Below are positions 10,557 to 22,115 of a stretch of DNA of 64,000 nucleotides, one piece after another. The notes below the pieces were generated by a model. It saw only the letters and a program-made list of their open reading frames with translations. It had not been told where the DNA came from and made no database searches. The DNA comes from Bimastos eiseni (lineage: Eukaryota > Annelida > Clitellata > Crassiclitellata > Lumbricidae): the NCBI GenBank assembly GCA_959347315.1, contig OY365809.1, positions 2,645,953 to 2,709,952 on the forward strand, read 5' to 3'. Position 1 is the first letter of the stretch; every line of letters starts with the position of its first letter. Position numbers and translations under genes: made by a program.

Positions 10557-11470
10557 TACCTGAAATGACCTTCCTCCATCATTAAATGTAGACTAATGTT
10601 AATTGATACAATGTTATATTTTTCTTAAAATGCACCCAGCGACAAAAGAAATTTCAGATATATTATAATCTTCTAAATATCTGGTTTGAGGGTGTCTAAA
10701 TGCTGAAGGAAGAGGAGCGCGATGCCACTTATCATTCTTACTAGTTGTTAACCCGTGAAGAATCACGGGTCGGAAAATATAATGGCACACGATTGTACAC
10801 CATTGCACAGGAAGGCTGCAACTTACTTGCGCCCGAAGGCAAGAAAATTCAGCGGTTGTCGCAATGTTTACCAGTGAAACGCCCTCTGAATACCGTTGTT
10901 TACACGCGTATTATTTGTAATGGCTATTCAACCGATTCAAAATCGAGTTTCATCCATTAAATGTGCATCTTATTTGAATAAATACAAAATATACTTACTT
11001 TGCACGATGTACTTAATTCAATAGCTGCAAATAACTTACAGACACGTAAATAAATGCTTTTCGAAATGCGAATCGGCCATCTGTTTACTTAATTCCGGCG
11101 ACAGACGCAAGACAATCAGCACCCAATGCAGTAAAGTTTATCAAAGATTTACGGAGAAACTGACACAACATTACTGTACCCGGTGACTTTTGCTGGACAG
11201 ACGTATTAGGTAATTATTAGTTTACGATGACATATTGGTGCTCATTCACTTTCTGTCACATTGAAATTCTTTGTTGCGATAATTGTAATTGTAGTTCAAG
11301 TGAAGGTCGTTATTGCAATTAGAAATAAAAATCAGCTAAGTTTGCAAAAAATGTTGTTGAACAACGAAATTAACTAAATAAGCTGGATACTTATTTTTAC
11401 GCATACTTGAAGACAATAGACAGTTTCAAATCTAGCAGTTAGTCAATCGATATGGCACTGCTGTTACTGC
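10553..11470. other. gene-less stretch
   Basis: No exon, RNA gene or classified repeat seen. A GGGTGTCTAAATGC word near 10692 may be a minus-strand copy of the dispersed ACACCTTTAAAA motif. Confidence 0.3.
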
Positions 11471-12060
11471 CTTTCAATGATCAGATTGAACACCTTTAAA
11501 ACGCGTTTACTTGTTGAAATATATTTTTTTTATTTCATATTGTGTGCCCATATAAAATTAAGTCAGCTCATGCTTAAATTGTTCCTTAACAATGTATCCA
11601 GGTACGAAAAAGACCCTCTTACATTAAACCTTAATTTTTTTTATTCAAATGATGTTAGCATATCATGATTCCTGTATGTTATACAACGCAAATAGCTGTT
11701 AAATGAAACTGACACTCGAAATATGTTTGCCACTCGATCAATGCAAGGGCGTATAATGATGAATATATGTATAGTTTTAATGTGAATGTATTGTGCTGCT
11801 CTGTAAAATTGCAAATGTACGATATTTTACATGATGTCAGAGGCCATTGTTGTCATGAGATGTCAATAAACTGATGGTTAAACAAACAAAAATTGAAATG
11901 TATCTAGTAAATCTTCTAAAGTGACATTGCCGTTAACGGATTAGTTTGAACACCTTTAAAACCCGTTCACTTGTCGCAATATATAATTTTCTTTCGCATT
12001 TAAAATGTATCTAGAGAATCCTGTACAGTAGCAACATCGCAACTGCCTCCGGTCCAGCAG
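11470..12060 (+). repeat. paired modules with GAACACCTTTAAAAC motif
   Basis: ATTGAACACCTTTAAAACGCG (11483) and GTTTGAACACCTTTAAAACC (11945) each lead into GTTYACTTGT and an AATATA word. A GGCCATTGTTGTCAT module lies between them near 11843. The same two modules recur across 13.4-24.9 and 37.2 kb, so this is part of the same interspersed family. Confidence 0.5.
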
Positions 12061-12115
12061 TGCCAGTACCAAGCCTGTATTAAGAAGGAGGGCAACGTCA
12101 ATGATCTTTGTTACT
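12061..12115 (+). repeat. copy of AAGCCTGGATAAAGGAGG repeat
   Basis: TGCCAGTACCAAGCCTGTAT, AAGAAGGAGGGCAACG and TCAATGATCTTTGTTA follow the dispersed module order. Confidence 0.6.
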
Positions 12116-12138
12116 ATTACTGCTACTGGTGTCCAATA

Positions 12139-12458
12139 GGTCCAATAGGTCTCGCCTCTGGCTATCTTCGCGATCTCTGTTACTCTACTTTGAGTTTACT
12201 GGGTCGCCGCACTCTAGGCTCTACTGAGTGAGGCATGCTCGTTGTTCCATTTACTCGTACAACTACTAAACAGAATCGTGTCTTCTCAGTGGCTGGTCCC
12301 TTGCTCTGGAGCACGCTAACGTTGGCGCTGCGGTTGTCACCAAGGGTCCACTCAGACTACTTTTATACTTGCCTTAAAACTGTTCCTTTTAAACGTGCTG
12401 GAGTAGTAGCCTTGAAAGGGCGCTTTATAAATCTCTATAATGAATGAATGAATGAATC
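12139..12458 (+). mobile_element. LINE (L2/CR1-like) C-terminus and 3' end
   Basis: The plus strand encodes YLRDLCYSTLSLLGRRTLG, a stop, then GMLVVPFTRTTTKQNRVFSV and WSTLTLAL. This matches the C-terminus of the 43.8-45.5 kb LINE (YLRDLGYSTLSLPGRRSL, SRTTTKQNRAFSV). The 3' end reads AGTAGTAGCCTTGAAAGGGCG and TTTATAAATCTCTATAATG, then a GAAT tail. It is a 5'-truncated copy of the same subfamily. Confidence 0.85.
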
Positions 12459-12594
12459 AGCGTTTCCCTCCTTCTTTAGCCAGGCTTAAGACTTGCTCTG
12501 TCAACTGCTCTGTTTAAACGTGCTGGAGTCTCCTGAGTAGTAGCCTTGAAGGGGCGCTATATAAATCTCTGTAATGAATGAATGAATGAAACAG
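12459..12594 (+). mobile_element. second LINE 3' end, same subfamily
   Basis: AACGTGCTGGAGTCTCCTGAG, TAGTAGCCTTGAAGGGGCGC and TATATAAATCTCTGTAATG lead into another GAATGAATGAATG tail. The insertion begins directly after the tail of the preceding copy. Confidence 0.8.
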
Positions 12595-12595
12595 T

Positions 12596-12717
12596 GTCAT
12601 CTCGTTCTCTTAAGACTTTTCTTTTCTCTAGGGGTTTTTCGCACTGGGAGCGCCTCTGATTAGGTTGTACTGTGAGAGGCGCTTTTAAAATCCGTAAATA
12701 GAATAGAATAACTTTGC
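12596..12717 (+). mobile_element. third LINE/SINE 3' end
   Basis: GGGAGCGCCTCTGATTAGG and GAGAGGCGCTTTTAAAATCC are followed by the tail GTAAATAGAATAGAATA. This tail type differs from GAAT and matches the unit of the 12-mer array at 39.9-40.3 kb. Confidence 0.7.
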
Positions 12718-13003
12718 TGTTCGGCCCAATGCCTTCTTGGCTTTGTTGACCTGTGTCAGCCTTGGCTGGCCGTCGAGCTCTTCCCTCTTCTTCTGGTGGT
12801 GAGTTTATGGTGCCCCGTGCGAGCATTTCCACCAACCTGCCCTCTCAGTTGTTGTTCTTTCCACCTGGAAAACACTCCCATCAGAGATGCGCCTGTTGCC
12901 AAGGAGTAATGAGCATTTTCGTCATAAGTTGCTCAAGAATATTGTCTGGTTTAGCTGTGATCGCATCCGAGTAGACTTCTGGATGACGTCATATAAATGC
13001 TAG
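12718..13003 (+). mobile_element. fourth LINE 3' end (ALPSS/EMRLLPRSN subfamily)
   Basis: Broken frames read SALAGRRALPSSSGG and, in another frame, STWKTLPSEMRLLPRSNEHF. The same text, decayed, is at 19.69-19.89 and 48.48-48.8 kb. It ends GATGACGTCATATAAATGC and a GAATGA tail. It is a dead 3' fragment. Confidence 0.75.
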
Positions 13004-13175
13004 AGTGAATGAATGAATGATTGATTTAATGAGTGAGTGAACGAATGAATGAATGAATGAATGATTGATTGAATGAATGAATTATTGATGAATGATTGAA
13101 TGAATGAATGAATGAATGATTGATTGATTGAATGAATGAATGAAAAAATGAATGAATGAATGAATAAAGGAATGA
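13004..13175. repeat. GAAT microsatellite (expanded LINE tail)
   Basis: GAATGAATGAAT with GATT and GAGTGA variants over about 170 bases, directly following a LINE 3' end. Serine/histidine-rich minus-strand frames here are artefacts. Confidence 0.95.
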
Positions 13176-13380
13176 AGGAATGAATTATGTTCGAAGACTT
13201 GGCTATGCATGAGGAACCCATCTGCATTTGACCTAAAACATGGCTCATGCGTTGAAAAGAGATTTGTATACCCGGTTGCATGAGCAGAAGCGTGATATCT
13301 TGAACACCTTTTTTCACTATTCAAGGACACTATATAATTACTGTTGAACGTGTTTTACGGTAGTGCCATTAGAGTCCCAA

Positions 13381-13760
13381 TTTGGTGAATAAGCTAGATC
13401 TCTTAAACACCTTGGAAACATATTAAACATAACGGCAACGGCCTCTGTTGTCATAAGCTGTCGTTAATCCCTGGATTCATTCTAAACATAATCTATCCAC
13501 TTCACCAAATTCTAATAGCGCCTGGCTAATCGATAGCTGTGATATACCATAACAATTTTGTTGAGAAGACGACATTATTATGTTGACATTAGCTGTCGTT
13601 AAACACTGGATACATACATCCATTCTCGTTGGTAAATAGTGCAAATCCCAAGCATGAATGAAGTTCCAATACTTTCATACTACATCAATGCCGCACTCTG
13701 GCAGCGCCAGACCCAAGCCTGGATGAAGGAAGAGGGCGACGATAGTTAAATTTGTTAAAC
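13381..13760 (+). repeat. repeat modules of the R2 family
   Basis: Two copies of a GTTGTCATAAGCTGTCGTTAA-like module lie near 13455 and 13583. The latter reads TGTTGACATTAGCTGTCGTTA. Each is followed by a TGGAT word. A GCCAGACCCAAGCCTGGATG module lies at 13706. They match 18.26-18.37, 24.83 and 37.24 kb. Confidence 0.5.
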
Positions 13761-15082
13761 TTAGACAGTCCTGGTACAACTTGAAGTGACACCTATAGAG
13801 ATTGCGCCTGTAAATAGCTAGAACCGAGAGGCGCTATATAATGCTCAGACACGATGCGATATTAATAATAATCGTCTGATCTTAAGAAACGCATTAGGCT
13901 CAACTGTTTCACTTCGTGTGGTTAAACAGGGAATATTGTTTTGACACAAATTATCCTCGAACGTTATGAATTCATTTTAACAACAATGCATGATTCGTCA
14001 AAAGGTAGAATTATGTAGGTAAGTGTATATCGACTAAAAATCAATATTGTTTACAAACCGAATTCTGGGAAACAAACTGTATAATGCATAACCAATTCAA
14101 ACACAAAAATAAATAAAATATCGTGTAATTTAACGTTATGCATAAGATAAAAAAAATTGGAATATAAGATGTGACAAAGAAATATCTTAACGGTCGCACG
14201 ATGTTGTTAAACAGTGGAAAGTGTAACTACAATCTTCAATTAATAATTTTTATTAACGTTATTTAATTACGTCGATTTTGACACCTTTAAAATCATTTAA
14301 TCCATAATTATAATAGACATCATCTTCGCTTGCGCGTCAGCCCTCCCCAAACCAGCAAATCTAATATCTACTAGGGTGAACCGTGAGAAGTGTTTTTTTC
14401 AAATATAACGTTAGTAGGATAGTTAACTGCCTTTATTGACCACTATCATGGTCGCTCATATCTTCAAGACTTAGGACGAGCAACGTCAATATTTATAGTG
14501 ATAACCTTACTTTGAAATCATATTAAACACCTTTTAAACGTATCCATTGTACACCATAAGTGTCATCAGTTTCGCAAACATCGATGCAAACATCAATACA
14601 TTTAGTGTGCCTAAAGTATGCCTTAGCCTCTTTGAGTAATTTTACTTCTAGCTCTTATTCAATTCTCTCTAGTGGAATTTAATTTTACTTCTCAATAAAT
14701 GTACTTCTACTTCTTATTCACTTCCGTCTATGCCTTTTTACTTATACTTCTCAAATAATTTTACTTCTCCTTCAGTTTTTGTTTCAAATGTATCGTGTAA
14801 ATGACAAATGTTCTGTTTTTCTCCGTCTTTATGTTTAGGTCATATTGCACCCACTTGTCTCAATAATAATTAGTGTAATGTTTCGTTTAAGCTTTTATTA
14901 AAGCCCCAAACCGATTGTACATAGACTAACACAGTAACTACCTTACCTTGTTGTGAATCTAACATTTCAACAGAAAAATCCAGAGCGAGATGTTTGGCAG
15001 CAACGGTGGTTCGAGGCGCACTTGATAGAGCTCAGTTAGTCCTTAAGAGGCGGCTATGGGTGTGAAGCACTGCCAACCTTTC

Positions 15083-15135
15083 TGTGATAACAACGATCAA
15101 TAGCGTCGCCCTCCTTTATTATCAAGGGGTGAGAC
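15083..15135 (-). repeat. copy of AAGCCTGGATAAAGGAGG repeat, minus strand
   Basis: GATAACAACGATCAATAGCG, TCGCCCTCCTTTAT and a degraded CTTGGG-like word are the reverse complement of the dispersed module. Confidence 0.5.
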
Positions 15136-15817
15136 TGAGGCTGAGGCGCCATTTGGGTTCCTTTAGCTCCTTTTATTTGAGTGAAACTGATATCAGCCTC
15201 AGTGTCATACCGTATAGTATCATATCGCTAGATTTATATAGCGCCTATAGTTAAATGGAAACTTGGAGGAAACAGACACGCCTTAAAGAGTCATCATTGT
15301 ACTGTTTTGTATTGTATTGATTTGTATTGCATATCATTGCATTGCATTCTATCACAGCAGTTGCAAAGTGCCTCTATTCGGGTGAACCGTTGATGTGCGC
15401 TAACACTGATTACACGGTGATATACAAATATTGAGATTAGTGCAATCAATAATTTACGGTGTTTGACGGCATCGTTTGATCCTCATGTCGCCCTCCTATG
15501 TTTGCCGGGCACCACCATCGCGAGCAGTGACAAAATAATAACCTTTACTTGAGATCAACTTCGATACCTTTTAAACGCTTTCACTGTAAGCTATAATAGT
15601 AGTTAGTCTCGCAATTAATTGAGTGCTCCACTAAAAAAACAGGCCAAAGGTGACTGAAAACAATGTGGGTCGAAGCACATGTAGAAGAGAGCAGCTATGC
15701 GTAAAGCGCTACCAACCTCGTTTGCTTATTCTCGGCATATGAAGATGGTTGGCCAATTATCCAACTCGGCGTCCGATCATTTCAGGGCCAGCTCTTTATA
15801 ATTGATGACCTTATTCT

Positions 15818-16380
15818 CGGATGATTGGCGTCGCCTGTCGGTCGCTGGACGGTGTTCATGCTAGATCGTCTGCGTGTAATTTGCATATTCAACAGAAACC
15901 AACGCTCAACATTCTACCAACGCTGCCTAACCAGATTATATCTACGGCTGCCATCGGCTGGCCAACTTTGCCCTGTTCGCGTCCAATTCCGCCTCTATGA
16001 CGTTAACATCTCGGGGCCAGCACCTTCACCCGACGGCGCTATCAACCAGATTGGGTCTAGCGCCAACACCATCTCTCGGGTTGCGTTCTAATCACTCCAG
16101 GTGATGTTTCTGGTGTGACTTGCGCCGTTCATGGCTGCAATTTTCATCTAGATCGCCTGTCATTTGAAGGATCACCAGTTACGCCTATGTTAATTTCTCA
16201 CCTCGGTCCTGCTCATGTTATTTTTGTCCCCTCATTATTGCCCACCTTCGTGTGGATTCGGTATGAATGGCTGAAATGAACACTTTCTTTTAAAACATTA
16301 TATAACTTTTATTTAAAAAAAATTTTCATGTACCCATTGTGCGTTTGCAGACGGTAATATAGAATGTACTTACTTACTTA
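15818..16380. other. insert within copy A, unidentified
   Basis: Compared with the related blocks at 7.0 and 22.6 kb, about 560 extra bases separate the GATGACCTTATTCTC word from TCGATCGAAAAATTTCC. The insert is more GC-rich than its flanks. It holds an 88-codon plus-strand frame (15825-16091) that I cannot assign to any family and do not call a gene. Confidence 0.45.
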
Positions 16381-17160
16381 TTTACTTCATCGATCGAAAA
16401 ATTTCCTTTTTCCTTTTTTGAAACTAACTATCCTGTATTACGCACCCAACCAGTCGTTTGGACACCTTCAAAAAAGTTTAGTCTGAGAGGATAAGTGTCA
16501 GAGAAAAGAACATAATTGTACATTCCTGAAAAGCAAGGTTAAACCTAAACTCTTCTCAAATAAACTGCCATTACAATGAAAGTACTGCAAAGAACGATCT
16601 GCAATTGAAAACACTGAAAATTAATACAATGGCCTTTAATCAAAGATAGTAACTACCATGGCGGCCAATACAAGTCCATTAAAACCGAAGGAATACTACA
16701 GTACTGTAACTGACTAATCGGGAATATACATAATTAGCTCAGAGATATCTGTTAAAAACATTTTTTTCTTATCCCAGGGTTTTGTCCCAATTCATTATCG
16801 TTGAGCTGCTTTATCCTTTCTAACTCTGCCAATAACCAATAAAGCAGAGCGGTTCCTCACACATTTTTTCAAAGGAAATATTTGCCTTATAAGTAACTCC
16901 GCTTAGACATACAAACAGACTAATAAAGGTTTCCGCACCATGGTCAACAGCCTTGGAGACATTTGGATGCAACGAAACCATGGATTAAATCCAATGACTC
17001 ATCCACTGCTCGTAGTCTGATTGTCCAAATCCGGAATGAAGAGGGAAAGGATGCTACTTGTCCCTTGATCCGTCTGTGTCAAGGCCTCTGTGGCCTCTGT
17101 TCGTAACCACGCCAACTCTCTTGCGGTATCCCCAAGGCTCTATAATGGGTCCACACGTCA

Positions 17161-17814
17161 TCGTTCTGTTAACTAAAATTAAGTCAAATTATCTTATCTA
17201 TGTTGTAAGACATTGAACACTAATAACAGTTTAAAGTTCAGACTATTTTAAATGGTGTCTTTCGGACGCTATGAATTTATTTTCACTGTACTGTAAATGT
17301 TTCAAATTGTCGTCAACGTCCATGGATGTCATATTACCCTGTGGATTAACAATGATATCTTTAAACTATAAATTTGCTTAATGATGGTTGTATTCAATGT
17401 AAAGTTTACATGCTTGAAACCTTATTTATAATGGAAAGGTTGTGTAAATGTTGTATTACAGAAATTGAATTGCTTTTTTCAGTGTGTGCAAAATTGGACA
17501 TAAAAATGTGCGATAGTTATTAAAGTCTTGTATTATTTCTTATAGATTGATTTTAATGACAATTATATGTGTCAAATAAAAGAATAGAATAAAATGATCT
17601 TGGTGTAAACATTGTGATTAGCTGTGGTCTGTATAGCTTTGGAAAACATTTTGCACTAGATTAAGAAATCTTTATTTAGAGTGAAGTTTGCTATAACACA
17701 ATTGCTCTGCATTACAATTGTAGTTGCGCCGTCGAGACGTATGCGCGCTTTCGAGCACAACTTGTCGTGATAAAGCGGGTTATAAATGCCGTGTTGTATT
17801 GTTTGTGTATTGTA
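17161..17814. other. gene-less stretch
   Basis: No exon or classified repeat except near 17700-17765, where TTGCTCTGCATTACAATTG and GTTGCGCCGTCGAGACG match the 3' body of the SINE at 42007-42065. This is a small SINE fragment. Confidence 0.4.
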
Positions 17815-18375
17815 GTTACCAAGCTAGATCTCTTGAACACCTTCAAAATGCATACCACAGTTACTATATAAATTCCTGTTTCACAACCTTCGATAATAAC
17901 GTCCCCCAACAATGTTAATACATTTTAGCAGCAACGTATAATACGTTTAAGCAAGTAGGTACGAATTGACTTAACTTTAATGCTGAAGTCCGCAATCTGT
18001 GTTAAGAACAAAGTTATTGCCTACATAAAGGTGTTCATTCAAATACACGAATTAATTGAATATGAAATGTCAATAACTAAAAAAGTCTTAACGGCCATAC
18101 GATGTTGTTAAGCAGTAGCACTAAAACCAAAGCTGGCTATTACTAGATAACGTTTATTACGACACCTCTAATACAGTTTAATCAATACTTAAAATAAATG
18201 TAAAGCCCGTTCGAGCGCCATTTGCCAGTGTTGCAATATGCCAAACAAATTTCTGTCGACTGCAACGGCCATTGTTGTCGAAGGCGGTCGTTAAACTCCC
18301 GGATCCACTCCACTCGAGCGCAAAGGCGGCAACGGCCTCTGCTGTCGAAAGCTGTCGTTGAACTCTGGGGCCATC
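17815..18375 (+). repeat. R2-type block with duplicated GTTGTCG module
   Basis: AAGCTAGATCTCTTGAACACC, ATTTTAGCAGCAACGTATAA and GCTATTACTAGATAACGT align with 20579-20900. At 18266-18300 and 18328-18366 two tandem copies of a GCAACGGCC(A/T)...GTTGTCG...GTCGTT module appear, the second reading GGCAACGGCCTCTGCTGTCG. The GAACACCTTCAAAA motif is at 17835. Confidence 0.6.
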
Positions 18376-18794
18376 CATCGAGCGCCAATTCGGCTCGCTA
18401 GTCCCATCTGTGCTGAATAGGCTACGACATAATTTTATCAACCTTAGCGTTATATCGCTTCGTATCATATCATTAGATTTATATAGCGCCTATCGAGAAT
18501 AATTATTCAGAGGCGTTCTCAGCACGGAAACATCTGAGAATTGTTAACGCCTTTATAAGGAGTGAGAAGACACGTCAAGCCAGTCATTAGTCTAGTCCAT
18601 AGTGACGGAGGAAGGTCATTCCAGGTAGATAGACCCACAACAGCAAACGTCCGATGTTGTGCCAAGGCAGTCTCAACTAGGCCTATATGAACAAAAGATC
18701 AAGACGATCAGCTATAGACGCCGCAAAATGTCGCAGGCTATGGAATCTTATAAATTGCTGTATATATGTTCATACATATCAATCACGTCATGTG

Positions 18795-19620
18795 ACCAGT
18801 AGCACCATACGTTGCTACTGGCCACACCAGAGCTCCAATGACTCTTTCTTTGCACACCTTTTTTATTACTACATGCACTATATAAATACACATTTGAGCC
18901 CCATTGATAAATCCATCTGATTCCTGACAATCTATGTTATGTCATGTCATAACGCCGTCGTCGCTTCGCGACGGTTGGCTACATGAATGGATCTACGTGA
19001 AAGACTAGCCCAGCATCATCTATCACGTACTGCGACCAACAGGCTACTTCCCTTTAGCCCAGTCCACAAAATATGTTGCTAATCCAGGACATTCTAGGCC
19101 TTCCACGATACCTCTTCCCTTCAACAAGACCTGTCATCAGACTGCCATCAATGTTGTTCCATTGTTGTCTCATAATATGTCCGAAGTAGCGCAGTTTTCG
19201 TGTATGGGGATGTGTTGCAACAGTTCATTTATGGCCTCTTCCAATTCGTATACAAATGCACCCGCTTGTTGGTCATCATTTGCGTCCTAGAAATTCTCTT
19301 CATCATTCTAATACATTGTTTTCAAACGCTTAAATGCGTTCCTCCTCCAGTTTTTATTAACGTCCAGGCTTCGCAACCATACGTTGCTATTGGCCACACC
19401 TGAGCTCCAATCAATCGTAATTTAATCCTATTGCTCACGGACTTGTTCTTCCATATTTTCGTCAACTTGACCATAATCGCATCCCCATGGCCAGCCTTGA
19501 GTTCACCTCGCATCTTTCGTTACCCTGCAGCCCAAAATAATACGTGAAGGAGTTTACATGCTCCAGTCTTCCGGTGCCTATTTCGATTTTTAGTATATCC
19601 TCTGTGTTAGTCATTGCTTT
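18795..19620 (-). mobile_element. non-LTR retrotransposon C-terminal fragment
   Basis: The minus strand encodes KLTKIWKNKSVSNRIKLRLI and ATYGCEAWTLIK, then broken pieces of a GRPR-type C-terminus (18960-19200). A CGTCGCTTCGCGACGG end lies at 18958-18973. Same group as 7880-8365. The word CATACGTTGCTACTGGCCAC near 18810 repeats part of 19378-19400, so a second short fragment lies upstream. Confidence 0.7.
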
Positions 19621-19689
19621 TGTTTTGAGGCGTTAAACGCCATGTTATATTCTCCTGCTGCACTTTCAACACGATTCACAAGCACTTGT

Positions 19690-19895
19690 AGTTCATCTTC
19701 TCAATTATTGGCCCTTTTCTATGGAACACAGTCCCATTAGAGATGCGACTGTTGCCAAGGAGTAAATAATAAATGTTTTATAAGTCGCATGTTTAAGATT
19801 GATTTGCATCGCCCTGGTTGGGCTTAGTGCAACTCCTAGAATATTAAATGAGGGCTCTATATAAATGTCAAAATGAATTATTGACTCAGTGAGTT
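19690..19895 (+). mobile_element. LINE 3' end (EMRLLPRSN subfamily)
   Basis: The plus strand reads LEMRLLPRSK and ends GGGCTCTATATAAATGTCAA, matching 12718-13003 and 48120-48830. It is truncated and has stop codons. Confidence 0.65.
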
Positions 19896-20420
19896 CACTG
19901 TCCTTTCATCAGAGACTGGGCCACACATGAAAAGGCTGGCTTGTGCAGTTGGCCCAAGAAACGTCCCGTGGCCTTTGACATGCACAGAAGCGAGATTTCT
20001 TGAACACCTTTGAAACACCTTCATTGGTAGCTATAGATAAACGTCTGTGGTCAAAACGCTTGGATTAGGTCCCACCAATGAGGAAGGAGGATGTCGACGC
20101 CAATGAGCTTTGTCAAAAGGCAGCGTCATGTAACTGGAACTAATGCATCAAATGTGTTTGTTTTTTTAAATGTAGAAGTGGAATGCGAAAATTGTGCCCC
20201 AAGAATTGCGCAGAAGAATGAATATGAACAGGTTATGAAAGAGGATGAAGACGAAGAAAAAATTCTCTAAACGACTTAGGGAACTGCCTGCTCCTCTTTC
20301 CTTTTGGATTGTTTCGAATTTTTGCTTAAGTCAAAACAATCCAAAGATCCCGTTCGATTAATATTTTGAAATATAAACTTAAAACTCATCTCTTCTCGAA
20401 ATATAATTGGCCTACCTACT
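19896..20420. other. gene-less stretch
   Basis: No gene. Near 19988 the words CGAGATTTCTTGAACACCTTTG and AGCTATAGATAAACG belong to the dispersed GAACACCTT family. Confidence 0.35.
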
Positions 20421-20450
20421 ATGACTCGTCGCTACATTGTGACGAGTCAT
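20421..20450. repeat. perfect 10-bp stem hairpin
   Basis: ATGACTCGTC and GACGAGTCAT flank a 10-base loop. No T-run follows and no gene adjoins, so no terminator role is claimed. Confidence 0.7.
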
Positions 20451-21484
20451 TCGAATATTAAGTATTTGAATTACTGATGTAAAGCCCTTGTAAAGCAGAT
20501 ATTCATTTCACTTGTGACAGCCCCACGCACGAGAAAATAGGACGGATATACACTATTCAGTAATTAGAACTAGTAACAAAGCTGGATCTTTTGAACACCA
20601 TTAAAACGCATGCCTCAGTTGCTATATGTATTTCATATTCGATGATAACCGCTGTCATTCGATATAAACTCAATTTAGCAGCGACGTATAATGCATCTAA
20701 TTAAGTAGCCATGCATCGACTTAAATTCAATGTTGAAGATCGCATTCTGAGTTAAGAGGAACGCTATGCATAAAGGTGTACATTCAGAGACAATAATTAT
20801 TAGAATATGACATGTCAATAACTTAAATCTTAACGGCCACATGATATTTAAAAACTTGGACACTAAAACAAAAGCTTGCTATTACTAGATAACGTGGTTT
20901 ACGACACATTTAAAACCGTTCAATCAAAACTTATAATATTCGTAATTCTCGCTCGATCTGCAGTTCAACGCGCTAGCGGCCCCTACTCGAGGCTTTTGAT
21001 ACGTAAACATGGATAAAAATGGAGATAATAAGCTGGACAGAACACAGCACAAATGAAAAAGTGCTAGAAAAGAAGGGAGAGGAAAGAACCCTGATGACAC
21101 AGTAAGAACGAGACAAAGAAAAGGGATTAGACATGCATTGAGAGATTTGTCGCACTATTAAGAACAGGGAAGGCGGACAAAAGGAAGACGAAGGCAGATG
21201 ATGCTTAACTAGATGATGACAGATGGATATTAGAAAGCTTAAAAGAAGAGACCCAACAGCGACGTCTGATGTATGTCTGCAGAAGAGGTAGAGAACTAGA
21301 AGAAGAAAAAGAAGATCTTGCATTGAGCTACCTAATTATTCGTTCGTAAACCTTTAAAACGGTTTTATCTGACATCATCATAAAGATTTAAAAGAACAAG
21401 CTTCAGCTGTAAGTGCTGTACTACGCCATCAAATTTTGCTCCCATTCTAAATTTTTTAATTTGTCGGTAGACCTATTTTGTATA

Positions 21485-21570
21485 CCATTTGTATTCATAT
21501 TCGGCCGAATAGTTGGTCCAATTATTCGTATTCGGTCGAATAGTAAAAATTGCCTATTCGGTACAGCCGT
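21485..21570 (-). mobile_element. ATTCGG-rich transposon end
   Basis: Reading the minus strand, GGCTGTACCGAATAGG and CTATTCGACCGAATACG, then CTATTCGGCCGAATATG, resemble the termini of hAT-type nonautonomous elements. Companions lie at 9486-9560 and 21990-22115. Confidence 0.4.
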
Positions 21571-21644
21571 ACATTAAATACTGCAATATGATGTACTACA
21601 ATACAATTCAACAAAATAATGATTCTCTGAAGACGTTTCTATTT

Positions 21645-21740
21645 CCCCGGAGTTTCCTTACTGTGAGCGCCTCTCAAAAGTCATTCAGCAACAGACGCTT
21701 TATAAATTGACTGATGTGATAAGATAAATAAATTAAATTA
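21645..21740 (+). mobile_element. LINE/SINE 3' end fragment
   Basis: GTGAGCGCCTCTCAAAAGTC and GACGCTTTATAAATTG followed by a TAAATTAAATTAAAT tail have the L2-type 3' end layout. Confidence 0.6.
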
Positions 21741-21989
21741 AATATGACAGCGTCAATGTGAGCAAAAGTTTCTGTTCAATTAATTTAAAACATTATCAAA
21801 AAAAACCAGTTAACTACATGTAATTATTGCGTCCTTCTTCCAATCTGTGCAAACTATTTATGGAACTAATTAAACTAAATTTAGAAATGAGACGGCTAAC
21901 ACTGTGTATCCGTGATCCAGGCAGTAAGGGAATTACATCAGTTCACTCAATGTGGCAGCCGCTGCTTGTGCGTGTGTAGAAACAGATGT

Positions 21990-22115
21990 CACGTGACCAC
22001 TATTCGTATTCAGGCCGACCGTCACTATTCGGCTGAATACCGAATACCTAAATGTATTTGGCTCACAATTCGACTGCGAAGCGAATACGAGGCGATTATT
22101 CATTGAGGCCCTAAT
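21990..22115 (+). mobile_element. ATTCGG-rich transposon end
   Basis: CACTATTCGGCTGAATACCG, GACTGCGAAGCGAATACG and GAGGCCCTAATTG repeat the words seen at 9486-9560 in the same order. Possibly the other terminus of an element starting at 21485, although boundaries and target duplication were not resolved. Confidence 0.4.

Larger units (their letters stand above)
13900..17160 (+). repeat. long diverged duplicated block, copy A (R2 + R1)
   Basis: Sequence landmarks occur in the same order and at similar spacing at 20.57-23.26 kb. They include ATCTTAACGGTCGCACGATG (14186) against ATCTTAACGGCCACATGAT, GGTGAACCGTTGATG (15378) against GGTGAACCGTTCAGACG, ACCTTTTAAACGC words (15570, 22318), GGACACCTTCAAAA (16453) against GAACACCTTCAAAA, and the AAACTCTTCTCAAATAAACTGCC word (16548, 22771). 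In both copies the R2 landmarks begin about 1.6 kb before the R1 landmarks. Near the end, CGGTATCCCCAAGGCTC resembles an RT CGIPQGS block. It is probably an old TE-derived duplication. Confidence 0.6.
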
